From positions 1-64,000 of the forward strand of contig JAXLSU010000005.1 of the NCBI GenBank assembly GCA_046330455.1: 64,000 bases of DNA, written 5' to 3'. Of the stretch, positions 63,882 to 64,000 are shown piece by piece (position 1 is the stretch's first letter; every line of letters begins with the position of its first letter). Source of the DNA: CAVQXR01 sp046330455 (GTDB taxonomy: Bacteria > Actinomycetota > Thermoleophilia > Gaiellales > Gaiellaceae). The position numbers and the translations under genes are program-made. The notes under the pieces were generated by a model that was not told where the DNA came from, did not search any database, and saw nothing but the letters and a program-made list of their open reading frames with translations.

Positions 63882-64000
63882 ATGGCAGCTTCGCGCGAGG
63901 AGATCTTCGAGCAGGTCAAGGAGGTGCTCGTCGAGAAGCTCGGCGTCGACGAGAGCGAGATCGTCGAGGCGGCCTCCTTCCAGGCGGATCTCGACGCCGA
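63882..64000 (+). CDS. acpP: Acyl carrier protein, 3' end beyond window
   Basis: First 39 codons. Acidic helix pattern I-F-E-Q-V-K-E-V-L-V-E-K-L-G-V-D-E-S-E-I and F-Q-A-D-L-D-A identify ACP; the D-S-L phosphopantetheine site would lie just past the edge. Placement after plsX is standard. Confidence 0.92.
   Translation, partial: MAASREEIFEQVKEVLVEKLGVDESEIVEAASFQADLDA

Overview
The window is 64 kb of high-GC, almost fully coding bacterial chromosome made of housekeeping genes. It fits an actinobacterial lineage, probably Thermoleophilia/Gaiellales-like. Reasons are the GC-rich codon use, frequent GTG starts, many apparent leaderless promoters (TANNNT hexamers 6-10 nt before start codons), class II DAHP synthase, a CxxC-type L28, the infC-rpmI-rplT-SpoU-pheS-pheT order, and the tyrA-aroA-cmk-plsC-der-gpsA string. 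The lineage is inference from content. I see no rRNA, tRNA, insertion sequence, prophage or CRISPR array.

Layout. 1-3.7 kb (minus strand): partial sulfatase, a triple-RidA protein, and overlapping Nudix and CYTH-CHAD genes. 3.7-13.5 kb: thrS; infC-rpmI-rplT with a long structured leader; a GNAT gene; SpoU methyltransferase; a SAM methyltransferase divergent from pheS-pheT; an MBL hydrolase. 13.5-19.7 kb: palindromic repeats; a SelW-like gene with an in-frame UGA (candidate selenoprotein); the four-gene 2-oxoacid (pyruvate/acetoin) dehydrogenase set. 19.8-24.3 kb: lemA-DUF2207, a nuclease lipoprotein, sixA. 24.4-33.2 kb: dnaE, two tandem small paralogues, lgt, scpA-scpB-rluB with a repeat mosaic, trpS. 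33.3-44.7 kb: class II DAHP synthase, an amidohydrolase-amidase pair, tyrA-aroA-cmk-plsC-der-gpsA, and a DUF3352 lipoprotein. 44.7-56.1 kb: DtxR-type regulator divergent from priA, def, fmt, a MarR unit, rsmB, rpe, ribD-ribE-ribBA-ribH, rpmB. 56.4-64 kb: orphan receiver protein, recG, a diiron-type MBL protein divergent from a TetR regulator, rsmD-coaD, a coiled-coil protein, DUF177-rpmF-plsX-acpP (partial).

How it works together. Most genes serve translation, replication and chromosome segregation, aromatic amino acid synthesis, riboflavin and phospholipid synthesis, and pyruvate oxidation. They sit in short, tightly overlapping operons. The less ordinary material is (i) the UGA-containing SelW-like gene with a SECIS-like hairpin; (ii) a compact promoter style in which -10 hexamers sit directly before start codons, are shared between divergent genes, or are built from the upstream gene's stop codon; (iii) two dispersed palindromic repeat families in the few intergenic gaps, one of them a ~66-bp two-hairpin element with compensatory stem changes; and (iv) a three-domain RidA fusion lacking the catalytic arginine in every domain.
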